Source: Luteolibacter sp. (GTDB taxonomy: Bacteria > Verrucomicrobiota > Verrucomicrobiia > Verrucomicrobiales > Akkermansiaceae). From it: a DNA stretch of 64,000 bases. The notes under the pieces were generated by a model. It saw only the letters and a list, made by a program, of their open reading frames with translations, was not told the DNA's origin and did not search any database. Of this stretch, positions 34,861-43,246 are shown one piece after another (within the stretch, counting starts at the first letter, position 1; each line of letters begins with the position of its first letter). A program made the position numbers and the translations under genes. The DNA is taken from assembly GCA_030696085.1 (NCBI GenBank), contig JAUYNL010000104.1, forward strand, positions 1 to 64,000. The letters run 5' to 3'.

Positions 34861-36570
34861 GGATTTCCGCAAAGGATCCCGCGGGGAAGGGGAGCAGGCT
34901 GTGGCCTGCGCGTCTGCGAGACGTCGGTGGCGTGCGAGCACGGCGATTTCTCCGGGGTCCGCGCCGCAGGACATGGCGCGCTGGAGTTCATCGGGCTGGG
35001 CGTGGCAGGCTGCGGCCAGCGCTTCGAGCAGCAGCAGGGGATCAATGCCGAGGCGGAGATCGCCGTTGAGGAGTTTGAGAAGGGTCTCGCTATCCGCCGG
35101 GTGCAGGGTGGCGAGGCGTTTGGCCAGGCGGTGAACGCGCTCCATGGAGGCGGCGCTGTGGTGGAATTCCCCGATGAAGGCGGCGGTTTCCGTGAGATCG
35201 AGCGGGGCGGGCTGGAGGTGGAGTTCCTGAAGGAAGAGGCGGGCGCTGCGGGTGCGATCACCGGATGCGAGATGGATGTTGCGGTAGCGTTCGGCACGGG
35301 CACCTGGAATGGCGGCGAGCGCGTGGCGGAGGGTGGAGGCGTCCATGGGTGGCTGGCGCTTGCCGGTGCTCTGCGGCGGGAAATCACCGGCGAGCCAGCG
35401 CACGGCGATGCGCAGGTCCTTGTCGTTTTCCAAGCCGCCGAGGTAGGATTTGAGAAACTCGGTTTTGGCGACACGGCTGCCGGTTTCCGCCACCAGGCGG
35501 CAGAGATCGCTGAAGTCCGCCAAGGGGCAGGCGATGCGTTGGTGCGAGGAGCCGCGTGCGGCGGGTTGGCGGTGGGCCGGGCGATGGATGGAAAACTCCA
35601 ATTGGTCGCCTCCGGCGGCGCACCAGGCATCCATGCCGCTGGCGCGGAGTTCCGCTGCGAATTCCCGGGTGAAGCCGTGGACGGTGAGAATCCGGCGCGG
35701 GTGGACGCGCTGGATGCATTCCATGAGGCCCGGATGGTCGGCATGGTCGGAGAGCGGGATCATCGCATCCACGCGGTAGCGGTATTTCGCGCCTGCTTGC
35801 AGCGCCCAACCGCTGAGCATGGCGCTGCGTTTTGTTTTCAGCCCGCGGAGCAGCTTGGTGCGCATGGCGTGGGGTGGGGCGATGACCACATGGCCGGGCG
35901 GCGCGTGGCCGTTGAATTCGGCGGGTTCCGGCAATCCGGGGACACCGGCCTCGCGGCAGGCGCGCGTCATCTCGGCGGCCGCCGGGTGGAGCAGCGCGGG
36001 AATTCCGTGTTCCTCGAGCAGGGCCAGGGCCTCCTGGGCCTTTCCCAATGAATAAGCGAGCAGGATGGGCGTCGCGCCATCGGAGAAGCTGTCATGCACG
36101 AAACGCAGGATTTCCGCCTCGATTTCCATCGGGTTGGGAAATTCGTAGCCGGGCAGTCCGAAGGTGGTTTCGAGAACCAGGGTATCGGCTGATAGAAAAT
36201 TGGCGGTTTCGGCGGTGCGGCTGCGGCGGGTTTTGAAATCGCCGGTGTAGAGCAGGGTGGCGTTGTCGGAAATACGGGTCACATGCAGCATCGCGGAGCC
36301 CGGAATGTGTCCGGCCGGCAGCAGGCGCAGGCGGAATCCATTGCGAACCAGCGGGACATGGAATGAGGTGGCATCCAGGCGGTTCGTGGCGAGGCGGAAG
36401 CGCTGGTGCAGCAGCAGGCCGGTGGTTTCCGAACAAATCACCGATTCGTGGCGTGCGAAGTGATCGGCGTGGGCGTGGGAGACGAAGGCGCACGGTTTGG
36501 GATCCGATGGATCGAGCCAAAGGTCCGGCTCCGGCAGGTAAAGGCCGCGTTGGAATCGCACTTCGATCAC
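34420..36570 (-). CDS. Metallo-beta-lactamase exonuclease / DNA ligase N-domain / RuvX continuous frame
   Basis: One uninterrupted frame. With the GTG at 36570 it is 716 residues; it is open to a TTG at 36672, and GTG at 36588 is another option. Residues 1-330: metallo-beta-lactamase/beta-CASP-like nuclease (VSHAHADHFARH, LPAGHIPGSAM, LYTGDFK, PLSDHADHPGL) like the ligase-associated DNA exonuclease. About 350-565: the N-terminal DNA-binding domain of ATP-dependent ligases (FSDLCRLVAETGSRVAKTEFL; ASGDRTRSARLFL; LLKLLNGDLRLGIDPLLLLEAL). The adenylation domain with KxDG and the OB domain are absent. Residues 571-716: complete RuvX (GIDHGDARIGIAATD, VVGLPFRMDGSEG, VDESLSTSSAAA). In other bacteria exonuclease and ligase are separate neighbours, so a deletion of the ligase core that joined its remnant to ruvX is likely. 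Whether one fused protein is made is unknown. Confidence 0.8.
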   Translation of the reverse strand: MIEVRFQRGLYLPEPDLWLDPSDPKPCAFVSHAHADHFARHESVICSETTGLLLHQRFRLATNRLDATSFHVPLVRNGFRLRLLPAGHIPGSAMLHVTRISDNATLLYTGDFKTRRSRTAETANFLSADTLVLETTFGLPGYEFPNPMEIEAEILRFVHDSFSDGATPILLAYSLGKAQEALALLEEHGIPALLHPAAAEMTRACREAGVPGLPEPAEFNGHAPPGHVVIAPPHAMRTKLLRGLKTKRSAMLSGWALQAGAKYRYRVDAMIPLSDHADHPGLMECIQRVHPRRILTVHGFTREFAAELRASGMDAWCAAGGDQLEFSIHRPAHRQPAARGSSHQRIACPLADFSDLCRLVAETGSRVAKTEFLKSYLGGLENDKDLRIAVRWLAGDFPPQSTGKRQPPMDASTLRHALAAIPGARAERYRNIHLASGDRTRSARLFLQELHLQPAPLDLTETAAFIGEFHHSAASMERVHRLAKRLATLHPADSETLLKLLNGDLRLGIDPLLLLEALAAACHAQPDELQRAMSCGADPGEIAVLARHRRLADAQATACSPSPRDPLRKSMVPSLKSHPDTPHPALGIDHGDARIGIAATDDFGILAHPVETIDRSRMDPIERIARLADIRKIRTLVVGLPFRMDGSEGESAAKVRAFADQLRQRIPEIPLVFVDESLSTSSAAAKLREAGRSSRHQKAVIDQAAAIEILNTWMGS

Positions 36571-36670
36571 ACGCTGCGGATCATGCACAAGTCCGGCGGG
36601 CCGCGCCAAGGGAAACCGTGCGCCCGCGATGAGGAAAATGCGGGATGGCGGTCTTTCGATTGGTAGAGTC

Positions 36671-36705
36671 AAAAAAAAACGGAACCGCGGCCGGGCAGTT
36701 CCGTT
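36671..36705 (-). terminator. Intrinsic terminator of ssb
   Basis: Read on the minus strand: AACGGAAC pairs with GTTCCGTT (plus 36698-36705 with 36678-36685), followed by a run of nine T residues ending at 36671. It lies 30 bases after the ssb stop. Confidence 0.88.
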
Positions 36706-36735
36706 AGGAGTCAGGAAGTGATGGGAAGCGGAGGA

Positions 36736-37221
36736 TCAGAACGGAATGTCGTCCTCTTCCTGGAATTCGTCCGGCGGTGCGGCGGATGCGCCTTGTGGTG
36801 GGCCGGAACGTTGCTGCGGGGAGCTGGCGCGCTGCTGTGGAGGGGCTCCGCCGCCGCCGTTTCCGCCGGCCGGGGTGGCTCCGCCGCGGCCATCGGGAAG
36901 GAATTGGAGGCTGTCGCCCACGACCTTGAGTTTGCTGCGTTTCTTGCCGGTTTCCTTATCGTCCCAGGTATCCATTTGGAGGCGGCCTTCGATGTAAGCG
37001 CCGCGGCCTTTGGTGAGATATTGTTGGGCGAGTTCGGCCTGGCGGCCCCAGAGGGTGACATCCACGAAGGTGGTGTCCTCCTGCTTTTGTCCCGCGTCAT
37101 TGACCCAGACGCGGTTGATGGCGAGGGAAATGTCCGCAACAGCTTTGCCGCTGGGGGTGTAGCGCAATTCGGGATCCCGGGTCAGGTTCCCGATGAGCAT
37201 GACTTTATTGAGATTGGCCAT
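36736..37221 (-). CDS. ssb: Single-stranded DNA-binding protein
   Basis: 161 residues. OB-fold at 1-110 (MANLNKVMLIGNLTRDPELRY, TTFVDVTLWGRQAELAQQYLTKG, GAYIEGRLQMDTWDD), then a Gly/Pro/Gln-rich linker, then the acidic tip EEDDIPF that binds partner proteins of replication and repair. Last gene of the pth-rpsF-ssb run, 71 bases after rpsF, followed by a strong terminator. The rpsF-ssb pairing is common; rpsR, often next, is not here. Confidence 0.97.
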   Translation of the reverse strand: MANLNKVMLIGNLTRDPELRYTPSGKAVADISLAINRVWVNDAGQKQEDTTFVDVTLWGRQAELAQQYLTKGRGAYIEGRLQMDTWDDKETGKKRSKLKVVGDSLQFLPDGRGGATPAGGNGGGGAPPQQRASSPQQRSGPPQGASAAPPDEFQEEDDIPF

Positions 37222-37292
37222 AGCGGTGGAAAAAGTGGGGGAAAGGAGAACGGAAAGCAAGACGAAATGCTGTTCTTTCGAACAAACAGCAA

Positions 37293-37580
37293 TCAGGCGA
37301 TGCGCAGAAAATGCTGGAGGTGGACGTGGCCGTTGAGGCGAAGTCGCTCCTGGATTTTGGTGATGATGTCGGGTGCGCCCTGGAACACGTAGTTCACATA
37401 GTGACCGGCCTCAAGGTGGCGGGAGTTGTAGGCGAACTGGCGGCGGCCAAGCTGGGTGATTTTCTCAAGTTTGGCGCCTTCGGCTTCGATTTCCTTTGAA
37501 ACGGCGGTGACGAGGTCATCAACGCTGCCTTCGTGGGATTTGGTATTAAGGACAATCAGGCCCTGGTATTTGCGGCTCAT
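37293..37580 (-). CDS. rpsF: 30S ribosomal protein S6
   Basis: 95 residues. Matches S6: YQGLIVLNTKSHEGSVDDLV, KLEKITQLGRRQFAY, HLEAGHYVNYVFQG and the final strand LRLNGHVHLQHFL. It binds S18 on the platform of the small subunit. The ATG at 37580 lies inside the end of pth (35-base overlap in another frame), so expression is tied to pth. ssb follows. Confidence 0.96.
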   Translation of the reverse strand: MSRKYQGLIVLNTKSHEGSVDDLVTAVSKEIEAEGAKLEKITQLGRRQFAYNSRHLEAGHYVNYVFQGAPDIITKIQERLRLNGHVHLQHFLRIA

Positions 37581-38166
37581 CGGTGTGCGGTGGAGTGGAT
37601 TGAATGCGAGTGTGATAGCGGTTCGCCGCGGCGGCGATCCCTTGGGAACGCGCAAGCTGCACGGCTTCCAAAGCCGTGGCAAGCGTGTTTTCGACAAGCG
37701 GTCGTTCGTCGGGTGAAAATTTCCCCAGAACATGGCCGGTCAGGTTGCCCGGTTGGCTGGCGCCGATACCGATCTTGAGGCGCGGGAAAGCGTCGCTGGC
37801 AAGGTGTTCGAGGATCGACTTGATGCCGTTGTGGCCGCCGGCCGAGCCTTTTTCCCGGAAGCGCAGCGCGCCGAGCGGAAGGGCGGTGTCGTCGTAGATG
37901 ACGAGCATGGATTCGGGCGGCCACTTGTGGAAGGCGAGCACCTGACGGATGGCGCGACCGCTCAGATTCATGAAGGTTTGCGGCTTGAGCAGCAGGGTGC
38001 CGCTGCCGGGCAGCTTCGCAAGATGGCACTGCCACTTGGGCACGGATTGGAAGTTCACGCCGGATGAGGCGGCCAGGCGGTCGAGCACCATGAACCCGAT
38101 GTTGTGGCGGGTGTCTTCATACTGCCGCCCCGGATTTCCGAGGCCGACGATGAGGGAGAAGGACAT
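37546..38166 (-). CDS. pth: Peptidyl-tRNA hydrolase
   Basis: 206 residues. Releases tRNA from peptidyl-tRNA that drops off the ribosome. Signature parts: LIVGLGNPGRQYEDTRHNIGF (catalytic His), LLKPQTFMNLSGRAI, VIYDDTALPLGALRFREKGSAGGHNGIKSIL and FPRLKIGIGA. The C-terminal tail is longer than usual and overlaps the start of rpsF. Upstream, 109 bases separate it from rplY, including the rplY terminator; read-through could link the two. Confidence 0.96.
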   Translation of the reverse strand: MSFSLIVGLGNPGRQYEDTRHNIGFMVLDRLAASSGVNFQSVPKWQCHLAKLPGSGTLLLKPQTFMNLSGRAIRQVLAFHKWPPESMLVIYDDTALPLGALRFREKGSAGGHNGIKSILEHLASDAFPRLKIGIGASQPGNLTGHVLGKFSPDERPLVENTLATALEAVQLARSQGIAAAANRYHTRIQSTPPHTDEPQIPGPDCP

Positions 38167-38212
38167 GGTTGGGAGGATGATCCGAAACTTTTACTGTGGG
38201 ATTTGAAATTGC

Positions 38213-38250
38213 AAAAACGCCCGGGGCGCGATGGCGGCCCGGGCGTTGTT
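38213..38250 (-). terminator. Terminator behind rplY
   Basis: Plus 38217-38225 (ACGCCCGGG) pairs with 38238-38246 (CCCGGGCGT). On the minus strand the stem is followed by TTTTTGC (38213-38217). It lies between rplY and pth. Confidence 0.8.
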
Positions 38251-38275
38251 GGCAAGGCGGTGGGGCGCTTCGCGA

Positions 38276-38881
38276 TCAGGCGGCGGGCGTTTCCGCGGAG
38301 GCGGCTTCGAGATCGGCGCCGGAGCCGGCGCGGCCGATATGCACGATCACGACATCCTCGGCATGCGTGGGCCGGACACCCTTGGGGTATTTGATTTCAC
38401 CGACGTGTAGCGAATCTCCGAGCTGGAGGCCGGAAATGTCGAGATTGATGGTTTCGGGCAGGTCGTCGGGCAGGCAGACGATTTCGAGTGCGTGGATATA
38501 TTGCTCGATGACACCACCGCTCTTGACGCCCGGGGCCTCCCCCACCAGGTGGGCGGGAATGTGGGCGGTGATTTCGGTTTTGTCGTCGATGGAAAGGAAG
38601 TCGGCATGCACGGCGATACCTGAAAGCGGGTCGTGCTGGATGGCCTGGAGGAATGCGAGGCGGGTGCCTTCGCCGTCGATTTCCAGGTTGACGATGATGT
38701 TTTCCGAGCTGCTATGGGCGATGAGATCGAAGAAGGACTTGGCATCCACCTTGAGGTTCTTGTTTTCGGTGCCACGTCCGTAGATCACGGAGGGGAGCCA
38801 GCCTTCGCGGCGCATTTGATTGAGGCGGCCGGACCCGGTGCGGGCGCGGTTTGCTGCTTTAAGTGAGGTCTTCTTGGCCAT
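38276..38881 (-). CDS. rplY: 50S ribosomal protein L25/general stress protein Ctc
   Basis: 201 residues, the long CTC form: an N-terminal L25 beta-barrel that binds 5S rRNA (LKAANRARTGSGRLNQMRREG, LPSVIYGRG) and a C-terminal TL5-type domain (VGEAPGVKSGGVIEQYIHALEI, LPDDLPETINLDISGLQLGDSL). It has its own promoter with a perfect TTGACA box and is followed by a terminator. Pairing of ctc with pth downstream is a common arrangement. Confidence 0.95.
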   Translation of the reverse strand: MAKKTSLKAANRARTGSGRLNQMRREGWLPSVIYGRGTENKNLKVDAKSFFDLIAHSSSENIIVNLEIDGEGTRLAFLQAIQHDPLSGIAVHADFLSIDDKTEITAHIPAHLVGEAPGVKSGGVIEQYIHALEIVCLPDDLPETINLDISGLQLGDSLHVGEIKYPKGVRPTHAEDVVIVHIGRAGSGADLEAASAETPAA

Positions 38882-38946
38882 GACGGAGAGGGCGTTGTTG
38901 TTGGAATGGAGCTCTGGAATGTTCGGAAATCCAGTGCGGGGCGGGC

Positions 38947-38975
38947 TGTGTAGCGGCCCGATGGGCACTTGTCAA
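38947..38975 (-). promoter_or_regulatory. Promoter of rplY
   Basis: Minus strand: TTGACA at 38970-38975, 17-base spacer, TACACA at 38947-38952, followed by GCCCGCCCC. About 65 bases before the start of rplY. Confidence 0.55.
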
Positions 38976-39016
38976 AAAATTGTTCGCCTCGTTGGGTTTT
39001 ATCGCAGGGGGATCAC

Positions 39017-39943
39017 TCACAATGAGAACAGCGTGGTGATCGACTGGCCGCCGTGAATCCGACGAATAGCCTCGCCAAGCAGCGGGGCAATGCCGACGAC
39101 CTGGACTTTCGGGCCGGCCGCCTGGGGAACGGAATCGGTGGTGATGATTTCCTCGATATCCGAATCGCGGATCCGCTGGTGGGCGAGTTCGCCGAGAATG
39201 GCATGGGAAACACCGGCATAGATGCGTTTCGCGCCGTGCTTGCGCAGGATATCCGCGGCGGCCATCAAGGTGCCGGCGGTTTCAGTCATATCATCCACGA
39301 GCAGCACATCGCGGCCTTCGACCTCGCCGATCACATTCATGGCCTCGACCCGGGTGGCGTTGACGCGGTGCTTGGCGACGATGGCGAGCTCGGCGCCAAG
39401 TGCCTCGGCATAGGCGCGGGCCATTTTGACGCCGCCGACATCCGGCGAGACTACGGTGAGATTGGAGGTGTCCGGGTGGCGCTCGCGGAGGTAGTTGATG
39501 AGCACCGGTTTCGCATACAGATGATCGACGGGAATATCGAAGAAACCCTGGATCTGCGGGGCATGGAGGTCCATGGTCAGGACCCGGTTCACTCCGGCGG
39601 AGGTCAGCAGGTTGGCGACGAGTTTGGCGGTGATGGGCACGCGCGGCTGATCCTTGCGGTCCTGGCGGGCGTAGCCGAAAAACGGGATCACCGCAGTGAT
39701 CCGCTCGGCGCTGGCACGGCGGGCGGCGTCCACCATGATCAGCAACTCCATGATGTTGTGATTGGTCGGCGGACAACTCGGCTGGATGATAAAAATATCC
39801 TCTCCGCGGATGTTTTCGTCGATTTTGACAAACGTTTCACCGTCGGGGAAGGCGGTGACCTGAACATCGGCGAGGGCTTGGCCTAGGTTTTCGGCGATGC
39901 GCTCGGCGAGAGCGCGGTGGGCGGTTCCACTGATGATTTTCAT
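39017..39943 (-). CDS. prs: Ribose-phosphate pyrophosphokinase (PRPP synthetase)
   Basis: 308 residues. Makes PRPP from ribose 5-phosphate and ATP for purine, pyrimidine, histidine and tryptophan synthesis. Visible: FPDGETFVKIDENIRGEDIFIIQ, FFGYARQDRKDQPRVPITAKLVA (ATP and flexible loop), MDLHAPQIQGFFDIPVDHL, VVSPDVGGVKMARAYAE and the PRPP loop VLLVDDMTETAGTL. The ATG at 39943 gives the usual MKIISGTAHRALAE start. Monocistronic, divergent from the tRNA-Thr-tuf unit; the gap also carries that unit's promoter. Confidence 0.97.
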   Translation of the reverse strand: MKIISGTAHRALAERIAENLGQALADVQVTAFPDGETFVKIDENIRGEDIFIIQPSCPPTNHNIMELLIMVDAARRASAERITAVIPFFGYARQDRKDQPRVPITAKLVANLLTSAGVNRVLTMDLHAPQIQGFFDIPVDHLYAKPVLINYLRERHPDTSNLTVVSPDVGGVKMARAYAEALGAELAIVAKHRVNATRVEAMNVIGEVEGRDVLLVDDMTETAGTLMAAADILRKHGAKRIYAGVSHAILGELAHQRIRDSDIEEIITTDSVPQAAGPKVQVVGIAPLLGEAIRRIHGGQSITTLFSL

Positions 39944-40161
39944 GGGAGATGATGAGCGGGGTGCTGCAGTGCGGAGGGATTGTTGACGGCGGAGTGCGGG
40001 TCGGCAATACTTTGATCGCAAATCGTTGCGAATCCCATCCCGGACGCCATTCCATCCATCCGGAAATCACCCTTCCGGGGGCTTTTTCAAAGGGCGGAGG
40101 GTGGCTGGAACCCTTGATTTTCCAAGGATTTGAGGAAATCTTCTTTTCAACGAGATTTTTT

Positions 40162-40189
40162 TTGACAGAGTGACCGGCTTTGCTAAGGT
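40162..40189 (+). promoter_or_regulatory. Promoter of the tRNA-Thr-tuf unit
   Basis: TTGACA at 40162-40167, 16-base spacer, TAAGGT at 40184-40189, then a C-rich discriminator (CCGCCCG). An AT-rich block (GAGATTTTTTT) directly upstream may serve as an UP-like element. Confidence 0.65.
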
Positions 40190-40220
40190 CCGCCCGCTCT
40201 TCCCCACAACCTGTCAGGGG

Positions 40221-40265
40221 TGCCGCGTCTGGTCTCGCATTGATGAGACAAGTCGCGGTGTTTTT
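40221..40265 (+). terminator. Terminator-like leader hairpin before tRNA-Thr (attenuator candidate)
   Basis: CCGCG at 40223-40227 pairs with CGCGG at 40254-40258; inside, GTCTC (40232-40236) pairs with GAGAC (40245-40249); a TGTTTTT tract follows to 40265. It lies about 30 bases after the expected transcription start and 34 bases before tRNA-Thr, so it could end a short leader RNA or regulate the unit. Confidence 0.5.
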
Positions 40266-40298
40266 GTCGGGTCGAAGGCAGGGTGATTCATCAACATC

Positions 40299-40373
<75 letters not shown>

Positions 40374-40423
40374 GGGCGATCACGAAAAAATCTCAAACCG
40401 TCTCAAGCAGAACAACAACCACC

Positions 40424-41608
40424 ATGGCTAAAGAAGCATTCCAGCGCAACAAACCGCACGTCAATATCGGCACCATCGGCCACGTTGACCACGGCAAAAC
40501 CACCCTGACCGCAGCGATCACCAACACCCTCGCGGAAAAGGGTCTCGCCCAAAAGAAAAGCTACGCGGACATCGACGCCGCTCCCGAAGAGCGCGAGCGC
40601 GGCATCACCATCAATACCGCCCACGTCGAATACGAAACCGCAAAGCGCCACTATGCGCACGTGGACTGTCCGGGCCACGCCGACTATGTGAAGAACATGA
40701 TCACCGGTGCCGCCCAGATGGACGGTGCGATCCTCGTGGTTTCCGCGGCCGACGGCCCGATGCCACAAACCCGCGAGCACATCCTGCTTGCCCGCCAGGT
40801 CGGCGTGCCCGCCCTCGTGGTGTTCATGAACAAGGTTGACCTTGTGGACGATGCGGAACTTCTCGAACTCGTCGAAATGGAAGTTCGCGACCTGCTTTCC
40901 GTCTATGAATTCCCGGGTGACGAAATCCCGATCGTGATGGGCTCCGCCAAGGCCGCCCTCGAAGGCGACGCCGCCCAAATGGAAAACGTGATGAAACTCA
41001 TGGATGCCGTGGATTCCTACATCCCCGAGCCTGAGCGTCCGATCGACAAGACCTTCCTCATGCCCGTTGAAGACGTGTTCTCCATCGAAGGTCGCGGCAC
41101 GGTCTGCACCGGTCGTGTCGAGCGCGGCATCATCAAGAAGATGGAGGAAGTCGAAATCGTCGGCATCCGTGACACCCAGAAGACCACCGTCACGGACATC
41201 GAAATGTTCCGCAAACTGCTCGACGAAGGTCGTGCCGGTGACAACTGCGGCCTACTGCTCCGCGGCCTCAAGAAGACCGACATCGAGCGCGGCCAGGTCA
41301 TCGCCAAGCCGGGCACCGTCAAGGGCCACACGATTTTCAAGTCTGAGATCTACGTTCTTTCCAAGGAAGAAGGCGGCCGCCACACCCCATTCTTCTCGAA
41401 CTATCGTCCGCAGTTCTACTTCCGCACCACCGACGTGACCGGCAGCATCAAGCTTCCGGAAGGCGTGGAAATGGTGATGCCGGGTGACAACATCAATCTT
41501 GAAGTGGAGCTCATCACCCCGATCGCCATGGAGCAGACCATGCGCTTCGCCATCCGCGAAGGTGGTCGCACCGTTGGTGCCGGCCGCGTGGGTGAAATCA
41601 TCAAGTAA
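40424..41608 (+). CDS. tuf: Elongation factor Tu
   Basis: 394 residues. GTPase that brings aminoacyl-tRNA to the ribosome. G1 GHVDHGKTT, switch region [14 protein letters not shown]3 [13 protein letters not shown]4 NKVD, G5 GSAKAA, then domains II and III with [13 protein letters not shown] and [13 protein letters not shown]. The start is preceded by an A/C-rich leader (AACAACAACCACC) with no Shine-Dalgarno. The tRNA-Thr upstream and tRNA-Trp downstream are likely processed from the same transcript. Confidence 0.99.
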   Translation: MAKEAFQRNKPHVNIGTIGHVDHGKTTLTAAITNTLAEKGLAQKKSYADIDAAPEERERGITINTAHVEYETAKRHYAHVDCPGHADYVKNMITGAAQMDGAILVVSAADGPMPQTREHILLARQVGVPALVVFMNKVDLVDDAELLELVEMEVRDLLSVYEFPGDEIPIVMGSAKAALEGDAAQMENVMKLMDAVDSYIPEPERPIDKTFLMPVEDVFSIEGRGTVCTGRVERGIIKKMEEVEIVGIRDTQKTTVTDIEMFRKLLDEGRAGDNCGLLLRGLKKTDIERGQVIAKPGTVKGHTIFKSEIYVLSKEEGGRHTPFFSNYRPQFYFRTTDVTGSIKLPEGVEMVMPGDNINLEVELITPIAMEQTMRFAIREGGRTVGAGRVGEIIK

Positions 41609-41665
41609 TCATTCGCGAAGAGGCTTCGAATCCGGTCTCCGGGTTGGGTTCGGGCGCAAGATTTC

Positions 41666-41693
41666 GGGGCACTCCTGTCAAACGGAGTGCCCC
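41666..41693 (+). terminator. Hairpin between tuf and tRNA-Trp
   Basis: GGGGCACTCC at 41666-41675 pairs exactly with GGAGTGCCCC at 41684-41693 around an 8-base loop. No T-run follows, so it may be a processing or stability element rather than a full stop. Confidence 0.5.
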
Positions 41694-41707
41694 TGAGTCG
41701 CCTCAAA

Positions 41708-41783
41708 ACGGCAGTAGTTCAATTGGTAGAGCATCGGTCTCCAAAACCGAGTGTTGGGGGTTCGAGTCCCTCCTGCCGTGCCA
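41708..41783 (+). tRNA. tRNA-Trp (CCA)
   Basis: 76 bases including CCA. Acceptor ACGGCAG/CTGCCGT; anticodon loop CTCCAAA gives CCA; T arm with GGGTTCGAGTCCC. It sits 35 bases before secE, the order found in many bacteria. Confidence 0.97.
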
Positions 41784-41817
41784 GTTTTTAAAATTCGTCC
41801 CATAGTCAGCGCACATC

Positions 41818-42045
41818 ATGTTTTCAAAAATCTCCGGTTTTCTGGGTGAGGTCAAAGGCGAGCTCCGCAAGGCGAGCTGGCCTTGGGAGTCCGATCCGAA
41901 AATCAAGGGATTGAAGAAATACAAGGAGCTGGTGGATTCCACCGTCGTCGTTTTGATCGCAATGATCCTGCTCGCCGGCTTTGTCCAGTTCTGGGACTTC
42001 TTCCACGTTTTGATCGTGGGTTTCTTCACCAACATCGGTCGCTGA
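41818..42045 (+). CDS. secE: Preprotein translocase subunit SecE
   Basis: 75 residues, the short one-helix form. The cytosolic amphipathic part contains FLGEVKGELRKASWP, the family hallmark, followed by KKYKELVDSTVVVLIAMILL and a single membrane helix. It clamps the SecY channel. It precedes nusG by 43 bases as usual. Start at the ATG right after the A/C-rich GCGCACATC leader. Confidence 0.96.
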   Translation: MFSKISGFLGEVKGELRKASWPWESDPKIKGLKKYKELVDSTVVVLIAMILLAGFVQFWDFFHVLIVGFFTNIGR

Positions 42046-42088
42046 TCCACCTTCAGCATCCGCCCATTCATTTTTTCTTCGAACCATC

Positions 42089-42658
42089 ATGTCCGAAACC
42101 AAGTCATTCCGCGACCAGTGGTATGTAGTGCAAGTTCTCTCCGGCCAGGAAGGCAAGGTTCGTGACCGGATCATGCGCAATGCGGAAGCCGAGGGCATGA
42201 CCGAATACATCCGGGAGGTGCTGGTGCCGACGGAAATGGTTTCCGAAATCCGTCGTGGCAAAAAAACCGAAACGAAAAAGAAATTTTTCCCCGGTTATAT
42301 CATCGTCAACATGTACCTCAGCACCGAGGACGGCCAGCTTGTCGAAAAAACCTGGTTTTTCATCAAGGAGATGGACGGTGTGATCGGCTTCGCCGGAACC
42401 AAGGACCGCCCCGCACCGATGCGCCAGCGCGAGGTGGATGCGATGCTTTCACAAATCAAGGAACGCGAGGAAAGCGTCCGTCCAGCCATTAGCTTCGAGG
42501 TCGGAGACACCGTGAAGGTTGCCGATGGTCCGTTCCAAAGCCAGAACGGCATCGTCGAGGAAATCGACCCCGAACGCGGCAAACTCCGGGTTTCCGTCAC
42601 CATCTTCGGCCGCAGCACGCCGGTTGAACTCGAATACTGGCAGGTCGAACGTGCCTGA
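42089..42658 (+). CDS. nusG: Transcription termination/antitermination protein NusG
   Basis: 189 residues. The NGN domain starts DQWYVVQVLSGQEGKVRD and contains VSEIRRGKKTETKKKFFPGYIIVNM; the KOW domain at ~125-189 has FEVGDTVKVADGPFQSQNG and IFGRSTPVELEYWQVE. It links RNA polymerase to Rho or the ribosome. Placed between secE and rplK as in most bacteria. Confidence 0.97.
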   Translation: MSETKSFRDQWYVVQVLSGQEGKVRDRIMRNAEAEGMTEYIREVLVPTEMVSEIRRGKKTETKKKFFPGYIIVNMYLSTEDGQLVEKTWFFIKEMDGVIGFAGTKDRPAPMRQREVDAMLSQIKEREESVRPAISFEVGDTVKVADGPFQSQNGIVEEIDPERGKLRVSVTIFGRSTPVELEYWQVERA

Positions 42659-42723
42659 TTTGTCTGGACCTGCACCGCTGAATTTCCAATCACCCCTCTC
42701 CCGAACGTAAACACGCATTCATC

Positions 42724-43152
42724 ATGGCCAAGGAAGTCGTCAAAATCATCAAGCTCCAGATCAACGCCGGAGCAGCCAACCCGTCACCGCCCGTGGGTCC
42801 CGCCCTCGGTCAGGCAGGCGTCAACATCATGGGATTCTGCAAGGAATTCAACGCCGCCACACAAAGCCAGACTGGCGACGTGCTGCCGGTCGTGATCTCG
42901 GTGTACAAGGACAAGTCCTTTTCGTTCATCACCAAGAAACCCCCGGCGGGCAATCTGCTCAAGAAGGCCGCCGGTCTCGCCTCCGGCTCCAAGGAAGCGA
43001 ACAAGATCAAGGTCGGCAAGATCACCAAGGCGCAATTGATGGACGTCGTCAAAATCAAGATGCCGGACCTCAACACCAAGGATCCCGAGGCAGCCTGCCG
43101 CATCCTCGCCGGAACCGCCCGTCAAATGGGCCTCGAAATCGAAGGCATGTAA
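42724..43152 (+). CDS. rplK: 50S ribosomal protein L11
   Basis: 142 residues. [35 protein letters not shown] and the C-terminal rRNA-binding domain with [18 protein letters not shown] and a final [10 protein letters not shown]. Part of the GTPase-associated centre, where RelA senses uncharged tRNA. Starts 65 bases after nusG. Confidence 0.98.
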   Translation: MAKEVVKIIKLQINAGAANPSPPVGPALGQAGVNIMGFCKEFNAATQSQTGDVLPVVISVYKDKSFSFITKKPPAGNLLKKAAGLASGSKEANKIKVGKITKAQLMDVVKIKMPDLNTKDPEAACRILAGTARQMGLEIEGM

Positions 43153-43246
43153 GATTCTCAGCCGGATGCCTCACTGAGGTTTCCGGCACCCGCAGGAGGG
43201 AGACGCAACCCGCGTTTTCCGACCGAACTGCAAACCAAACACCACA

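Noticed and set aside
33664-36051. Long plus-strand open frame of about 795 codons across menA and the exonuclease/RuvX gene
   Set aside because: It is out of frame with menA and antisense to the exonuclease gene. Its translation is Gly/Arg/Ala-rich low-complexity typical of high-GC shadow frames.
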